Assembly: GCA_026388315.1 (NCBI GenBank)
Contig: JAPLKA010000072.1
Span: 1-54,722 of the forward strand
DNA: 54,722 nt
Direction: 5' to 3'
DNA from: Pseudomonadota bacterium
GTDB taxonomy: Bacteria > Desulfobacterota > Syntrophorhabdia > Syntrophorhabdales > Syntrophorhabdaceae
In this document: positions 26,067 to 34,682 of the stretch, in pieces
Layout of the letters: every line of letters begins with the position of its first letter
Numbering within the stretch: the first letter of the stretch is position 1
Notes under the pieces: generated by a model
Database searches by the model: none
Seen by the model: only the letters and a program-made list of their open reading frames with translations
What the model was told of the DNA's origin: nothing
Program-made: the position numbers and the translations under genes

Positions 26067-26285
26067 AGAGCATCAGATGTTTCAGAAAGAAGACTTACCA
26101 TCAAGACTCCGAAGTCGGGGAATGAGTCGGAGGTTGCCTTCATGCCGGAGCAGGTTGCAAAACGCCTTCGCGAATACATCACACACAACAGTCTTTCTTC
26201 TGATACGCAATATATCTGCCGTCTGTACCAACTAACAAACCCAATTCTTTCTTTGACAGTTTACAGGTCTTTCTCAGCTTCTTAA
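26067..26285 (+). pseudogene. tyrosine recombinase (phage integrase) remnant
   Basis: Directly after the SUMF1-fold gene stop, in the same frame, DVSERRLTIKTPKSGNESEV is followed by AFMPEQVAKRLREYI. This is the beta-hairpin and following helix in the catalytic domain of tyrosine recombinases (compare ERRTITIRTPKTGKSREVPL in intact relatives). The arginine, HxxR and tyrosine catalytic residues are not present in the fragment. Homology stops near 26210, where a remnant of a different gene on the opposite strand begins. Confidence 0.6.
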
Positions 26286-26310
26286 TTGTATCTGGTGTCC
26301 AGGATGACAT
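26179..26310 (-). pseudogene. XRE-type helix-turn-helix remnant
   Basis: A frame from ATG 26310, behind AGGTGA, reads MSSWTPDTIKKLRKTCKLSK and then KELGLLVGTDGRYIAY. This is the start of a small HTH regulator or antitoxin (W-T-P-x-x-I-K-x-L-R-K is typical of MqsA- and HigA-like N-termini). The domain breaks off after about 34 residues where the integrase remnant begins. The last nine codons are read from integrase sequence. It may derive from a toxin-antitoxin module. Confidence 0.55.
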
Positions 26311-26564
26311 ATATATAGTATAATCACCTTTTTTTCTGTATCCGTCGATATGTGATGGGGTTTATAGATGAGTTTTAACTGGAAATACTATTCTTGCCGG
26401 TATCTATCAAATCAATTTAGCCTCTACAGAATATCGCCAGTCATATTATTATTCCATTGACACACACAGTTGTTCTTTTTATAATTTCACGTTACAGAAG
26501 CAATGTCTTACCAAACATGTTCTTTGTTACTGTAAACAAATTCAATAAGGAGAAGGTAAAATTT

Positions 26565-27356
26565 ATGAAAAAAATCGGTTGTTTCTGTCTAATATTGTGT
26601 TTAGTCCTTCTTGCCGGAAGTGTACATGCGACTCAGAAAAATATAAAAGGAACTTTTGAGCTGACAATGTTGACGGAGGAATACCCGCCTGTCACGTTTA
26701 TAAAAGACGGGAAGGTCACCGGTTTTGTCACGGACATAGTACGCGAGATTATTACCCGTCAGGGCACTCCGGATAAAATCCGGTTAACCTCCTGGGATGA
26801 GGCCTACAATATGGCGTTGAACACCCCGAATGTGGTGCTCTTCAGCGCCGAGAGAACGGAAAAAAGGGAGAAGCTGTTTCAATGGGTGGGGCCGGTCGGT
26901 AAAAACAGCGCGATATTTTACGCAAAGAAAGGCTCCGGCATAAAAATTAACAGCCTGGAAGAAGCCGGAAGGCTTGCCGCCATTGCTACAACTACCAACT
27001 GGTTTACCGAACAGTACCTTAAAAGCAAAGGGTTTACGAATTTGGTCAGTTCTCCTCTTCCCACCACCAACGTTAAGCAGCTCATGGATGGAAGCGTTCA
27101 GATTTCGGTCTTTACCGATATTACAATCCCGGAGATTGTGAAAAATGCGGGATACAGCATGGATGATCTGGAACCGGTCTTTCCTGTGAGCAATACCTAT
27201 TTTTACATTGCGATGTCACTTGGAACTCCGGTTGAGATGGTTAAAAAATGGCAGTCGGTCCTGGATGGCATGAAAGCGGATGGTGCCTTCGAAAAAATAT
27301 ACCGGAGCTACATTCCCACTGCTGACCTGAAGGATCTGCTGCAATTTTCCCGATAA
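26565..27356 (+). CDS. periplasmic solute-binding protein (SBP_bac_3 family), orphan
   Basis: The ATG at 26565 follows AAGGAGAAGG and opens a signal peptide (MKKIGCFCLILCLVLLAGSVHA). The mature part has the polar-amino-acid-binding pattern LTMLTEEYPPVTFIKDGKVT and VLFSAERTEKREKLFQWVGP. At 263 residues it is complete. No permease gene is adjacent; the nearest amino acid transporter starts 900 bases downstream after a decayed region. It may use that permease or serve as a sensory binding protein. Confidence 0.88.
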   Translation: MKKIGCFCLILCLVLLAGSVHATQKNIKGTFELTMLTEEYPPVTFIKDGKVTGFVTDIVREIITRQGTPDKIRLTSWDEAYNMALNTPNVVLFSAERTEKREKLFQWVGPVGKNSAIFYAKKGSGIKINSLEEAGRLAAIATTTNWFTEQYLKSKGFTNLVSSPLPTTNVKQLMDGSVQISVFTDITIPEIVKNAGYSMDDLEPVFPVSNTYFYIAMSLGTPVEMVKKWQSVLDGMKADGAFEKIYRSYIPTADLKDLLQFSR

Positions 27357-27608
27357 GCTCTGCTTTTGTCATTGATACCCCCTTGTGGATTGTTGTTAAT
27401 AGAGACTTTCTATAAATAAGTTGGTAGAATTTTCCTTGATACAAATCTATTGATAAGCAGGTGCTATACGTAACATATCTTGCTTTCTCTCTTAATATTA
27501 GTTACTTACACCCTGTTTTCCCTTATCCGTCTTTTATCCAATTCAAACCCATCATTCTCATTTGACTGGGTACGTTGCATGACGACAACGATTTACGGAA
27601 CTGCAAAT
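27357..27608. other. non-coding spacer
   Basis: No gene, terminator or clear promoter is seen in this stretch. Confidence 0.5.
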
Positions 27609-27620
27609 TGTGAGAAGATG

Positions 27621-27655
27621 TTCTGAAACATTTTCAGAAACTGTTGCTGAAAATG
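27621..27655. repeat. two overlapping palindromes
   Basis: TTCTGAAA-CAT-TTTCAGAA (27621-27639) overlaps a second near-perfect palindrome (27629-27655) with arms CATTTTCAG and CTGAAAATG and an AAC-T-GTT centre, spoiled by one mismatched pair. On the plus strand they encode SETFSETVAEN, which resembles the DYVSEGFSDTVSE segment of the 24289 remnant. Confidence 0.75.
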
Positions 27656-27743
27656 CTGAAACCTACCCAAAGTCAACAAAGACAGGAAAATGCAGGGGCC
27701 GGACCAGAAAGTCTGTGCCGGGTGATGGGCGTAATGAGGCAAG

Positions 27744-27764
27744 TTTCTACAACAGTTGTAGAAA
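27744..27764. repeat. perfect 21-nt palindrome
   Basis: Arms TTTCTACAAC and GTTGTAGAAA flank a single A. One frame reads VSTTVVES across it. Confidence 0.85.
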
Positions 27765-27807
27765 GCTTTTTAATCCTTGTAAATTTAAGCCAGTCTTCGT
27801 TTTACGG

Positions 27808-27831
27808 ATTCTCCGCACAGTGGCGGAGAAT
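27808..27831. repeat. 24-nt palindrome with asymmetric centre
   Basis: Arms ATTCTCCGC and GCGGAGAAT flank ACAGTG. It looks like a perfect palindrome around CAC-A-GTG that gained one G. One frame reads RTVAENLEIAEK across it. Confidence 0.75.
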
Positions 27832-27916
27832 TTGGAAATAGCCGAAAAAGGACCGCCTCTTATGAATGGGGTCTTGCTTTTTGCATTAATGGACCGGGGT
27901 GTGCATCAGAGGGAAT

Positions 27917-27937
27917 TTGCGGACACATTGTCCGCAA
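27917..27937. repeat. perfect-arm 21-nt palindrome
   Basis: Arms TTGCGGACA and TGTCCGCAA flank CAT. The plus strand reads FADTLSAIAA across it, matching IADTVSA at 37091. Confidence 0.85.
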
Positions 27938-28268
27938 TCGCTGCATGGGTAATCTGTCCGGAGTGGAAGCCGAAGAAATGGTTTTCCATTAATATCAATT
28001 TGATAGCATATTGGAATAAATTGTATCCGGTCAGTCATGGGATAGATTTCCGGATATGTTTCGTAATAAAGAAAGAAAAAAACTAATCTTTTGTTTCCAT
28101 TTATCCGTATTGCGAGCGACAGCGGGCGGCAAAAAAGTATTTTTCCTAAAACTGGCCGATTATTTTAAATTATTGATTATTTATGCCGAGTTGGTATATA
28201 AACATAATCGTTGTAACTGTTGCCAGAGATACAAAAATGTATTTCAAAGGATAATCCGGGAGTAACCC

Positions 28269-29003
28269 ATGATCAAATTTCAAGGGGTGCACAAGTGGTT
28301 CAAGAAACTCCACGTTTTAAACGATATCAACCTTCACGTGACGCCTGGAGAAGTACTGGTGGTATGCGGTCCCTCAGGCTCCGGCAAATCAACGCTCATA
28401 CGCACCATCAATAAGCTGGAACCCGCTGACAAGGGAACCCTTGTTGTAGATGGCATGGATCTCTCTGATCCGAAAACAGACATCAACAAACTGCGTGCAG
28501 AGATCGGCTTTGTGTTTCAGCAGTTTAATTTATATCCGCACCTTTCCGTCCTGAAGAATATTACGCTCGCACCCATCAAAATACGCGGACTCTCTAAAAA
28601 AGAGGCTGAAGGAAGCGCAATGGCCCTTCTTGAGCGTGTAGGGCTGTCCGACAAGGTACATGCTTACCCCACACAACTTTCAGGTGGACAGCAGCAGAGG
28701 GTGGCCATTGCCAGGGCCCTTGCAATGAAACCGAAGATCATGCTTTTCGATGAGCCTACGTCTGCACTGGATCCCGAAATGATCGGCGAAGTGTTGCTTG
28801 TCATGCAGGACCTTGCACGTTCCGGTATGACCATGATAGTGGTAACCCACGAGATGGGATTTGCAAGCGAGGTTTCTCACAGGGTTGCCTTCATGGACTA
28901 TGGTGTCATACTTGAAGAGGCAAAACCTGATGAATTTTTTAAAAACCCGAAACATGAGAGGGCACAGCAGTTCCTTAAGGAAATACTGTCCCCCATGCAC
29001 TAA
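28269..29003 (+). CDS. glnQ: polar amino acid ABC transporter ATPase
   Basis: The 244 residues are a typical GlnQ/HisP-type ATPase. It has Walker [11 protein letters not shown]-loop [14 protein letters not shown], signature [16 protein letters not shown], Walker [15 protein letters not shown] and H-loop VVTHEMGFA. It powers the permease formed by the two membrane genes downstream. The order ATPase, binding protein, permease, permease is one operon. The exact amino acid cannot be read from the sequence. Confidence 0.94.
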   Translation: MIKFQGVHKWFKKLHVLNDINLHVTPGEVLVVCGPSGSGKSTLIRTINKLEPADKGTLVVDGMDLSDPKTDINKLRAEIGFVFQQFNLYPHLSVLKNITLAPIKIRGLSKKEAEGSAMALLERVGLSDKVHAYPTQLSGGQQQRVAIARALAMKPKIMLFDEPTSALDPEMIGEVLLVMQDLARSGMTMIVVTHEMGFASEVSHRVAFMDYGVILEEAKPDEFFKNPKHERAQQFLKEILSPMH

Positions 29004-29024
29004 GTACCATAAGGAGGATATACA

Positions 29025-29843
29025 ATGAAGAGATTTGGAGTGTTAGTGCTGGCATTGGTATTTGTCGCAGGTATTTGCGGAGCATTGTTCGCAGCAGATA
29101 CGCTGGAGACGATCAAGAAGAAAGGTGTAATGGTAGCGGGCGTCAAAGACTCCACCCCGGGCTTTGGCTATGTGGATGAGAAAACACGCGAGATTGTCGG
29201 TTATGATGTTGATTTTGTCAAGGCAATTGCAAAAAAGCTTGGCGTGAAGATTGAACTTAAGCCCGTTACCTCGGCAAGCCGTATGCCCCAGCTTGTGGAG
29301 GGAAATATTGATATCATCGCTGCCACAATGACGAAGAACCCCGAGAGGGCAAAGCAGATTGACTTCAGCAATACATACTTTTTTACCGGCCAGAAATTTA
29401 TTGTAAAGAAGGGGACGGCAAAGAGCCTTGCTGATCTTGATGGAAAGAGGATGGGGACGGCAAAGGGCTCCACTTCAGAGCAGAATGCAAAGAAGGCATT
29501 GCCAAAGGCAACAATACTTTCTTTTGACGATTACCCTCAGGCATTTCTTGCACTTCAGCAGGGCAAGGTTTTTGCTGTGACAACGGATGAGTCAATCCTT
29601 GCAAACATCCTTAGCAAGGCCCCGAACAAGGATCAGTACGAAATTCCCGATATCCAGATTTCCGATGAGCCGTATGGGCTGGGTATCCGCAAGGGCGAGA
29701 AGAACTTCGTCGACGCTGTGAATAAAACCCTTGTTGAAATGGAAAAGAGCGGCGAAGCGAAGATGATTTTTGACAAGTGGTTCGGTCCGAATTCGACAAC
29801 TCCACTCAAGAGAGGAACATTCAAGATTACGGCGGACAAGTAA
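29025..29843 (+). CDS. polar amino acid ABC transporter substrate-binding protein
   Basis: A signal peptide (cleaved near ALFAADTLE) is followed by an SBP_bac_3 domain, 272 residues. It shows TPGFGYVDEKTREIVGYDVD, the conserved ligand-arginine region NPERAKQIDFSNTYF and KGSTSEQNAKK. A strong AAGGAGGATATACA ribosome site precedes the ATG, which fits the high expression usual for binding proteins. The hairpin downstream (29864-29938) may protect its message. Confidence 0.93.
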   Translation: MKRFGVLVLALVFVAGICGALFAADTLETIKKKGVMVAGVKDSTPGFGYVDEKTREIVGYDVDFVKAIAKKLGVKIELKPVTSASRMPQLVEGNIDIIAATMTKNPERAKQIDFSNTYFFTGQKFIVKKGTAKSLADLDGKRMGTAKGSTSEQNAKKALPKATILSFDDYPQAFLALQQGKVFAVTTDESILANILSKAPNKDQYEIPDIQISDEPYGLGIRKGEKNFVDAVNKTLVEMEKSGEAKMIFDKWFGPNSTTPLKRGTFKITADK

Positions 29844-29863
29844 AGCCGTATTCATATGGCGCA

Positions 29864-29938
29864 GAGCGGTTAGCGTGGAGCGTATAGAAATTCTCATGAA
29901 TCAGAGACTGAACGCTAAACGCTATCCGCTAAGCGCTC
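29864..29938. repeat. imperfect 24-bp inverted repeat between binding protein and permease genes
   Basis: The left arm (29864-29887, GAGCGGTTAGCG...) and the right arm (29915-29938) pair at 19 of 24 positions around a 27-base loop. The right arm itself is a run of degenerate CGCTAAA-like words. It would fold into a large mRNA stem-loop in the operon. Confidence 0.65.
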
Positions 29939-29958
29939 ATGCAAGGGGTTAGCTTTCA

Positions 29959-30666
29959 GTGTTTAAGTATCAATTCGATTGGGCGGTGGTTACATCAGGG
30001 CAGTATGCTGAGTGGCTTCTTTCGGGCATTAAGGTAACGTTCGAGCTCTCTCTCGTGTCGATTGTTTTATCGTTTATTCTCGGCCTGCTCATTGCTGTCA
30101 TGCGCATGAGCCGTGTTGGCCCTGTTCGCTGGTTCGCCCACGCGTATTTAGAGTTTTTCAGAAATACACCCCTCCTTGTGCAGATTTTCTTCTGGTATTT
30201 CGGGTCGTATAAGATCCTTCCAAAGGCATTTAACGATTGGTTGAATACTACGAATTTCGAGTTTGCTGCTGCAGTAATAGCGCTTACCATATATACATCC
30301 GCCTTTATCGCTGAAGATATACGCTCCGGTGTTCGCTCCATACCAAAGGAGCAGATGGAGGCAGCCAGAAGCTCCGGTTTTTCCTATTTACGTTCCATGC
30401 AATATATCATTCTGCCGCAGGCGGTTCGTCTTACGATTCCACCTCTCATAAACCAGTTCCTTAATCTCACAAAAAACTCTTCGCTGGCTATGACAATCGG
30501 GGTCATGGAATTAACCTACCAGGCACGTCAGGTAGAAAGCTATACCTTTAAAGGTTTTGAGGCCTTTACTGCAGCCACACTTGTATATGTTGTTATTTCC
30601 CTGATAATTACCGGCATGGTAACGCTCTACAGCAAAAAGGTGTTAAGTCCCATGAAGGCGCATTAG
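29959..30666 (+). CDS. amino acid ABC transporter permease (HisM/GlnP family), subunit 1
   Basis: This 235-residue inner-membrane permease has about five hydrophobic segments. The EAA loop that contacts the ATPase is EQMEAARSSGFSYLRSMQYI. RNTPLLVQIFFWYFG is the family motif after the second segment. The start is a GTG at 29959, behind AAGGGG. It pairs with the next gene. Confidence 0.92.
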   Translation: MFKYQFDWAVVTSGQYAEWLLSGIKVTFELSLVSIVLSFILGLLIAVMRMSRVGPVRWFAHAYLEFFRNTPLLVQIFFWYFGSYKILPKAFNDWLNTTNFEFAAAVIALTIYTSAFIAEDIRSGVRSIPKEQMEAARSSGFSYLRSMQYIILPQAVRLTIPPLINQFLNLTKNSSLAMTIGVMELTYQARQVESYTFKGFEAFTAATLVYVVISLIITGMVTLYSKKVLSPMKAH

Positions 30667-30667
30667 C

Positions 30668-31363
30668 ATGAATACATGGTTCGATTTTACCGTTATCTGG
30701 ACCAATATAACCTATTTTTTCATAGGCCGGTTTCCTCACGGGGCATTGGGCGGCATTTCCCTTACCCTTTATCTCGCCATAGTCTCCTGCATACTTTCTT
30801 TTTTCGGAGGCCTCATGCTGGGGCTCATGAGCATATCACACAACAGGATTATCAAGTATGGTTCAATGGTAATATTGAATATAATCAGGGGGATGCCGCT
30901 CCTGATGGTTATATTCTGGATGTATTTCCTCCTGCCGGCCTTTCTGGGAAGGACGGTTTCGGAGAATTGGACGGTCATTATGGCATTGACACTCTTTACC
31001 TCTGCCTACATGGCTCAGATTGTAAGGGCAGGCGTTGAAGGTATCCCCAGAGGGCAGACAGAAGCAGGGCTCTCAACGGGTCTCCCTTTATGGCAGGTAA
31101 TGATATATATTGTAATGCCTCAGGGATTGCGCAACATGATCCCTTCTTTCGTAAATCAGTTTGTCTCAATGATTAAGGACACATCCCTTGCTTTCATTGT
31201 CGGGGTGTCTGAATTGACCCAGGTGGCAATTCAAATCAACAACCGGACAATTATCTATCCGACGGAAATTTTCTTCTTTATTGCTGTTATTTATTTTATT
31301 ATCTGTTTTGCCTTTACAAGCCTTTCGCGCTGGCTTGAAAAGCGTCTCGCCTGGAAGCGGTAA
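30668..31363 (+). CDS. amino acid ABC transporter permease, subunit 2
   Basis: This 231-residue permease starts one base after the stop of subunit 1. It has RGMPLLMVIFWMYFLLP and the EAA-type loop RGQTEAGLSTGLPLWQVM, in which the usual EA-A pattern is EAGLSTG. It completes the transporter. Its end is only 2 bases from the end of the convergent small gene on the other strand. Confidence 0.92.
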   Translation: MNTWFDFTVIWTNITYFFIGRFPHGALGGISLTLYLAIVSCILSFFGGLMLGLMSISHNRIIKYGSMVILNIIRGMPLLMVIFWMYFLLPAFLGRTVSENWTVIMALTLFTSAYMAQIVRAGVEGIPRGQTEAGLSTGLPLWQVMIYIVMPQGLRNMIPSFVNQFVSMIKDTSLAFIVGVSELTQVAIQINNRTIIYPTEIFFFIAVIYFIICFAFTSLSRWLEKRLAWKR

Positions 31364-31365
31364 GA

Positions 31366-31569
31366 TTAAAGCATATTTTTTACCCGCATCTGTAATTCGA
31401 TGAGGGTGGAATTTGACAGCCTTGTCAGACCGTCCTTTTTGATCTTGTCAGGCCTTACCTTTTTGATTGCCTTGAGAACCGAATATTCTACGCTGAGATT
31501 GCTCGTCATGAAGTAGCTGAATGCCCAGCTTGTTATTTCGTATTTGTCTCGCTCAGATAACCAGAACAA
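31366..31569 (-). CDS. 67-residue conserved-looking hypothetical protein
   Basis: The frame starts with TTG behind a good AAGGGGTGA ribosome site, 41 bases after the upstream binding protein gene. The product is mixed alpha-helical and basic at its C-terminal half (KAIKKVRPDKIKKDGLTRLS). I recognise no family. The ribosome site and operon-like position support it as real. It could be a small regulator or adaptor. Confidence 0.5.
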   Translation of the reverse strand: MFWLSERDKYEITSWAFSYFMTSNLSVEYSVLKAIKKVRPDKIKKDGLTRLSNSTLIELQMRVKNML

Positions 31570-31610
31570 CTGTTCACCCCTTCTTTGCTATATTTAATGC
31601 AGAAGACTTT

Positions 31611-32462
31611 TTATGGCCAGGGCTCAATCTTGCCCTTCATGGGCAGACAATATTTCGTATTAGCCCCAAACCACTTGTCATATATTTTTTTGTAGGTGCC
31701 GTCTTTCCATACATCCTGGATAGCCAGGTTGACGGCGGTCTTCCATTCAATGTCATTTTGGGGCAATCCAATCCCGTATGGCTCGACACTGAAAGATTCT
31801 CCTACAAGCTCATATTTTCCCGGTTCTTTTGCGGCAAACCCGATGAGCAGTGTGCTGTCCGCTGTCCAGCCTGCAACCTTGTCCTGATATAAAGCCAGGA
31901 AACAGAAGGATTCATCCTGAAAACTCACAATTTGTTTTCGGGGGTTTTTGATGCCGAAACCAGTCATGAGGTTTATCAAGTTCTGTTCGTTCGTTGTTCC
32001 CTGTACCACTGCCATCCTCTTGCTGATAATGCCTTTTACTGTATTGTATCTCCCTTTTTTTGCAAGGACAGACTGGCCGTCAAAAAAATAGGTATTGGAA
32101 AAGTCGACAAATTTTTCTCTTTCTTTTGTGTGGGTTATGCTTGCAATGCTCATATCAATCTGTTTGTTTTTCACATATTCTATCCGTGTAATGGTTTCAA
32201 CCCTTACACGCTCAACTTTTAAGGTTTTTCCCATGAACTGCGCGATACGTTTTGCAACCTCATCTGCAAAATCCACCTCAAAACCAACCCACTTATTTTT
32301 CTCATTGATGAATGCCAATGGGGCATTATCCTGTAAAAGGCCAATACGAACTGTCCCCGTCTCTTTTACCCTGTCGTAAACAGTACCGGCAATGAGCATA
32401 CCCGGCATGAGGAGCAACACGAGAAGAATGCCCGTTGAGAATAACCAGCCCTGTTTATTCAT
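31611..32462 (-). CDS. amino acid-type solute-binding protein (SBP_bac_3 family)
   Basis: A signal anchor or signal peptide (residues 5-26) precedes a binding domain with RIGLLQDNAPLAFINEKNKW, then KEREKFVDFSNTYFFDGQSV and QGTTNEQNLINLMTG. The landmarks parallel the 29025 protein (DFSNTYFFTGQ), so the two are paralogues. It lies convergent to the transporter operon and could provide it with a second specificity. Total length is 283 residues. Confidence 0.9.
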   Translation of the reverse strand: MNKQGWLFSTGILLVLLLMPGMLIAGTVYDRVKETGTVRIGLLQDNAPLAFINEKNKWVGFEVDFADEVAKRIAQFMGKTLKVERVRVETITRIEYVKNKQIDMSIASITHTKEREKFVDFSNTYFFDGQSVLAKKGRYNTVKGIISKRMAVVQGTTNEQNLINLMTGFGIKNPRKQIVSFQDESFCFLALYQDKVAGWTADSTLLIGFAAKEPGKYELVGESFSVEPYGIGLPQNDIEWKTAVNLAIQDVWKDGTYKKIYDKWFGANTKYCLPMKGKIEPWP

Positions 32463-32559
32463 CCTGTTCCCCTTTCTTATCCATTGGCAGTATTGTTGTC
32501 AATTATGCACAAAATGGTAACCTTATTCTTAAAAAAATGAAAGAGAAAATATATTCATT

Positions 32560-32587
32560 TTGACAACATGCAAGCCATTATGATAAT
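32560..32587 (+). promoter_or_regulatory. promoter abutting cysS
   Basis: TTGACA (32560-32565) and GATAAT (32582-32587) are 16 bases apart. The predicted start is within a few bases of the cysS ATG at 32597, and no ribosome site lies in between. The mRNA may be leaderless. Confidence 0.6.
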
Positions 32588-32596
32588 AATACCGCT

Positions 32597-34060
32597 ATGG
32601 CTATAAGGGTATTCAACTCGTTTTCAGGGAAAAAAGAGGAATTCAAGCCCATTAATGAAGGGTTCGTCAAGATGTACGCCTGCGGTGTAACCGTATACGA
32701 CCATTGTCACATCGGCCATGCGAGAAGCGCCATCGTTTTTGATGTTATATACAGGTATTTCATGGCCAGGGGATATGACGTTACCTACGTGAGAAATTTT
32801 ACAGACATTGACGATAAAATTATTAATAAATCACGCATTGAAGGTATTGCATGGGAGGAGGTAGGAAAGAAATATATTAAGTCTTTTTATGAAGATATGG
32901 ACGCCATGAACATACTGAGACCAACCCATGAGCCAAGGGCAACGGAACACATTGAAGAAATGATTTCCCTTGTGGAAGCCCTTGTCAAAAATGGCCACGC
33001 CTATGCGGTTGATGGCGATGTTTATTTTTCCGTGGAAAGCTTCAGGAGTTACGGCAACCTGTCGAAGAGAACACTGGAGGAAATGGAGGCAGGCGCCAGG
33101 ATAAGCATTGATGAGCGGAAGAGAAACCCCCTCGATTTTGCCCTCTGGAAGTCGTCAAAAGAGGGCGAGCCCTGCTGGGTAACCCCATTCGGGGAAGGGA
33201 GGCCTGGCTGGCACATAGAATGTTCTGCCATGAGCACGAAATATCTCGGGAGCCCCTTTGATATACATGGAGGAGGGAAAGACCTTATATTCCCGCATCA
33301 CGAGAACGAGCGGGCACAATCAGAGGCGGCGACAGGGGTTAAATTTGTTAACTACTGGATTCACAATGGTTTTGTGAATATTGACAAAGAAAAAATGTCG
33401 AAGTCCCTTGGAAATTTTCTCTTAATCAAGGATTTTATTAAGGATTATCACCCCGAGGTTTTGAGACTTTTCTTTCTTTCGAACCACTACAGGAGCCCCG
33501 TAGATTATAGCGACCAATCCATTGAAGACAGCAACACCGCACTGTATCGCCTCTATTATACCCTTGAAAGGGTTCTGGAACTGGAAACGGCGAATCAGGG
33601 CGTGGAACCACGGCAATACAAAGAAGCGGACGAACACGAGAAATTGTTCTTCGAGGCCATGGACGATGACTTTAATACTGCACTTGCCTTGTCCCATGTC
33701 TTTGAATTGTCGAAGCTCATTAACAAACTCCTTGACAGGAAAGACAAAAGGAGTGCACCATTCATCGTATACACAAAGAACGCGATGCTTCACCTTGCCA
33801 ATATTCTTGGCATGCTGAGCGATGACTTTAAAAGTTTTGAAGCAAAAGAGAAGGCCCGTCACCTTGAACGTATGGGGCTGACAGCACACGAAATTGAAAA
33901 TATGATACAGGAAAGGGTTGCGGCAAGGAAAAACAAAGATTTCAAAAAGGCGGATGAGTTTCGTGATACACTTTTAAAGAAGGGGATACTCTTATTGGAT
34001 ACCCCGAAAGGCACTGAGTGGAGAATAAAACATATATTTACATTAAAAGGAGAGGGATAA
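32597..34060 (+). CDS. cysS: cysteinyl-tRNA synthetase
   Basis: This class I synthetase charges tRNA-Cys. The zinc cysteine is in YACGVTVYDHCHIGHARS, which also contains the HIGH motif; KEKMSKSLGN is the KMSKS loop. GWHIECSAMS holds a second zinc ligand. The 487 residues include the C-terminal anticodon-binding DALR-type region. It precedes an oxidoreductase gamma subunit by one base, so the two are co-transcribed. Confidence 0.97.
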   Translation: MAIRVFNSFSGKKEEFKPINEGFVKMYACGVTVYDHCHIGHARSAIVFDVIYRYFMARGYDVTYVRNFTDIDDKIINKSRIEGIAWEEVGKKYIKSFYEDMDAMNILRPTHEPRATEHIEEMISLVEALVKNGHAYAVDGDVYFSVESFRSYGNLSKRTLEEMEAGARISIDERKRNPLDFALWKSSKEGEPCWVTPFGEGRPGWHIECSAMSTKYLGSPFDIHGGGKDLIFPHHENERAQSEAATGVKFVNYWIHNGFVNIDKEKMSKSLGNFLLIKDFIKDYHPEVLRLFFLSNHYRSPVDYSDQSIEDSNTALYRLYYTLERVLELETANQGVEPRQYKEADEHEKLFFEAMDDDFNTALALSHVFELSKLINKLLDRKDKRSAPFIVYTKNAMLHLANILGMLSDDFKSFEAKEKARHLERMGLTAHEIENMIQERVAARKNKDFKKADEFRDTLLKKGILLLDTPKGTEWRIKHIFTLKGEG

Positions 34061-34061
34061 A

Positions 34062-34613
34062 ATGGTAGAGGTCAGGTTTCACGGAAGAGGCGGCCAGGGT
34101 GCAGTAACGTCTGCGGAACTTGTTGCGCAGGCTGCAATAACGACGGATCATTTCGCACAGGCCTTCCCCAGTTTTGGTCCTGAAAGAAGGGGTGCACCTG
34201 TACAGGCGTTTTTAAGGGTTTCGGAAACCCCTATTAAGCTGAGGTCAAAGGTGTATCAACCGGATAACGTGGTGATACTGGACCCCACATTATTAGGAGT
34301 TGTAAACCCAAGTGAAGGCCTGAAAAAGGATGGTTTTGTTGTCATAAACTCTCACAAGTCGGTAGAAGAATTGAAAAAACTTTTCCCCGGTTACAATATT
34401 GCTGTTGTAGATGCCTCGAAAATTGCAAAAGAAGAACTCGGTGTGCCTATAACGAACACTACCATGATAGGCGCCCTCATAAAGGCATCGGGCATCGTTG
34501 ATCTTGAATCTTTAGAAGAGCCGGTAAAAAAGCGTTTCGGGGTTGTTGCCCAGAAAAACATTAACGCATATACAAGGGCTTTCAAAGAAACGGTTATAAT
34601 TAAAGCCGAATAA
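34062..34613 (+). CDS. 2-oxoacid:acceptor oxidoreductase gamma subunit (POR/IOR type), orphan
   Basis: The 183 residues begin MVEVRFHGRGGQGAVTSAEL and contain FPSFGPERRGAPVQAFLRVS, the standard markers of the gamma domain of ferredoxin-dependent 2-oxoacid oxidoreductases. Such enzymes need alpha and beta (thiamine diphosphate) and delta (ferredoxin) subunits. None is adjacent: the neighbours are cysS and adenine deaminase. It may work with subunits encoded elsewhere. An AAGGAGAGGG ribosome site precedes the ATG. Confidence 0.93.
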   Translation: MVEVRFHGRGGQGAVTSAELVAQAAITTDHFAQAFPSFGPERRGAPVQAFLRVSETPIKLRSKVYQPDNVVILDPTLLGVVNPSEGLKKDGFVVINSHKSVEELKKLFPGYNIAVVDASKIAKEELGVPITNTTMIGALIKASGIVDLESLEEPVKKRFGVVAQKNINAYTRAFKETVIIKAE

Positions 34614-34659
34614 TCAAGGTTCACGATGCGTGATTCACAATAAATGGGTATTAGAAGTT

Positions 34660-34679
34660 CTTAACTTCCTAACTTCTGA
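34660..34679 (-). repeat. dispersed intergenic repeat, copy B (inverted)
   Basis: Read on the minus strand, TCAGAAGTTAGGAAGTTAAG differs from copy A (11195-11214) at two positions. It ends four bases before the adenine deaminase ATG and takes the place where a ribosome site would be. Confidence 0.45.
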
Positions 34680-34682
34680 ATT

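Larger units (their letters stand above)
27609..28262 (+). other. decayed ParB-like accessory region without an intact gene
   Basis: The longest plus-strand frame (27610-28086) shows short ParB-remnant-like words (SETVAEN, RTVAEN, ADTLSA) in different frames but no continuous domain. This suggests several frameshifts or shuffled fragments. A minus-strand frame between about 28065 and 27890 contains CSDCGQC but matches nothing I know. Nothing here can be called a functional gene. Confidence 0.45.

Noticed and set aside
27890-28065. Minus-strand frame with CSDCGQC that could be a small zinc or iron-sulfur protein
   Set aside because: No start with a ribosome site, no known family, and it lies across a palindrome in a decayed region. 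Chance is the simpler explanation.
27610-28086. 158-codon frame as a functional gene
   Set aside because: Only short remnant-like words are recognisable and they occur in different frames; the rest has no domain. It is described as a decayed region instead.
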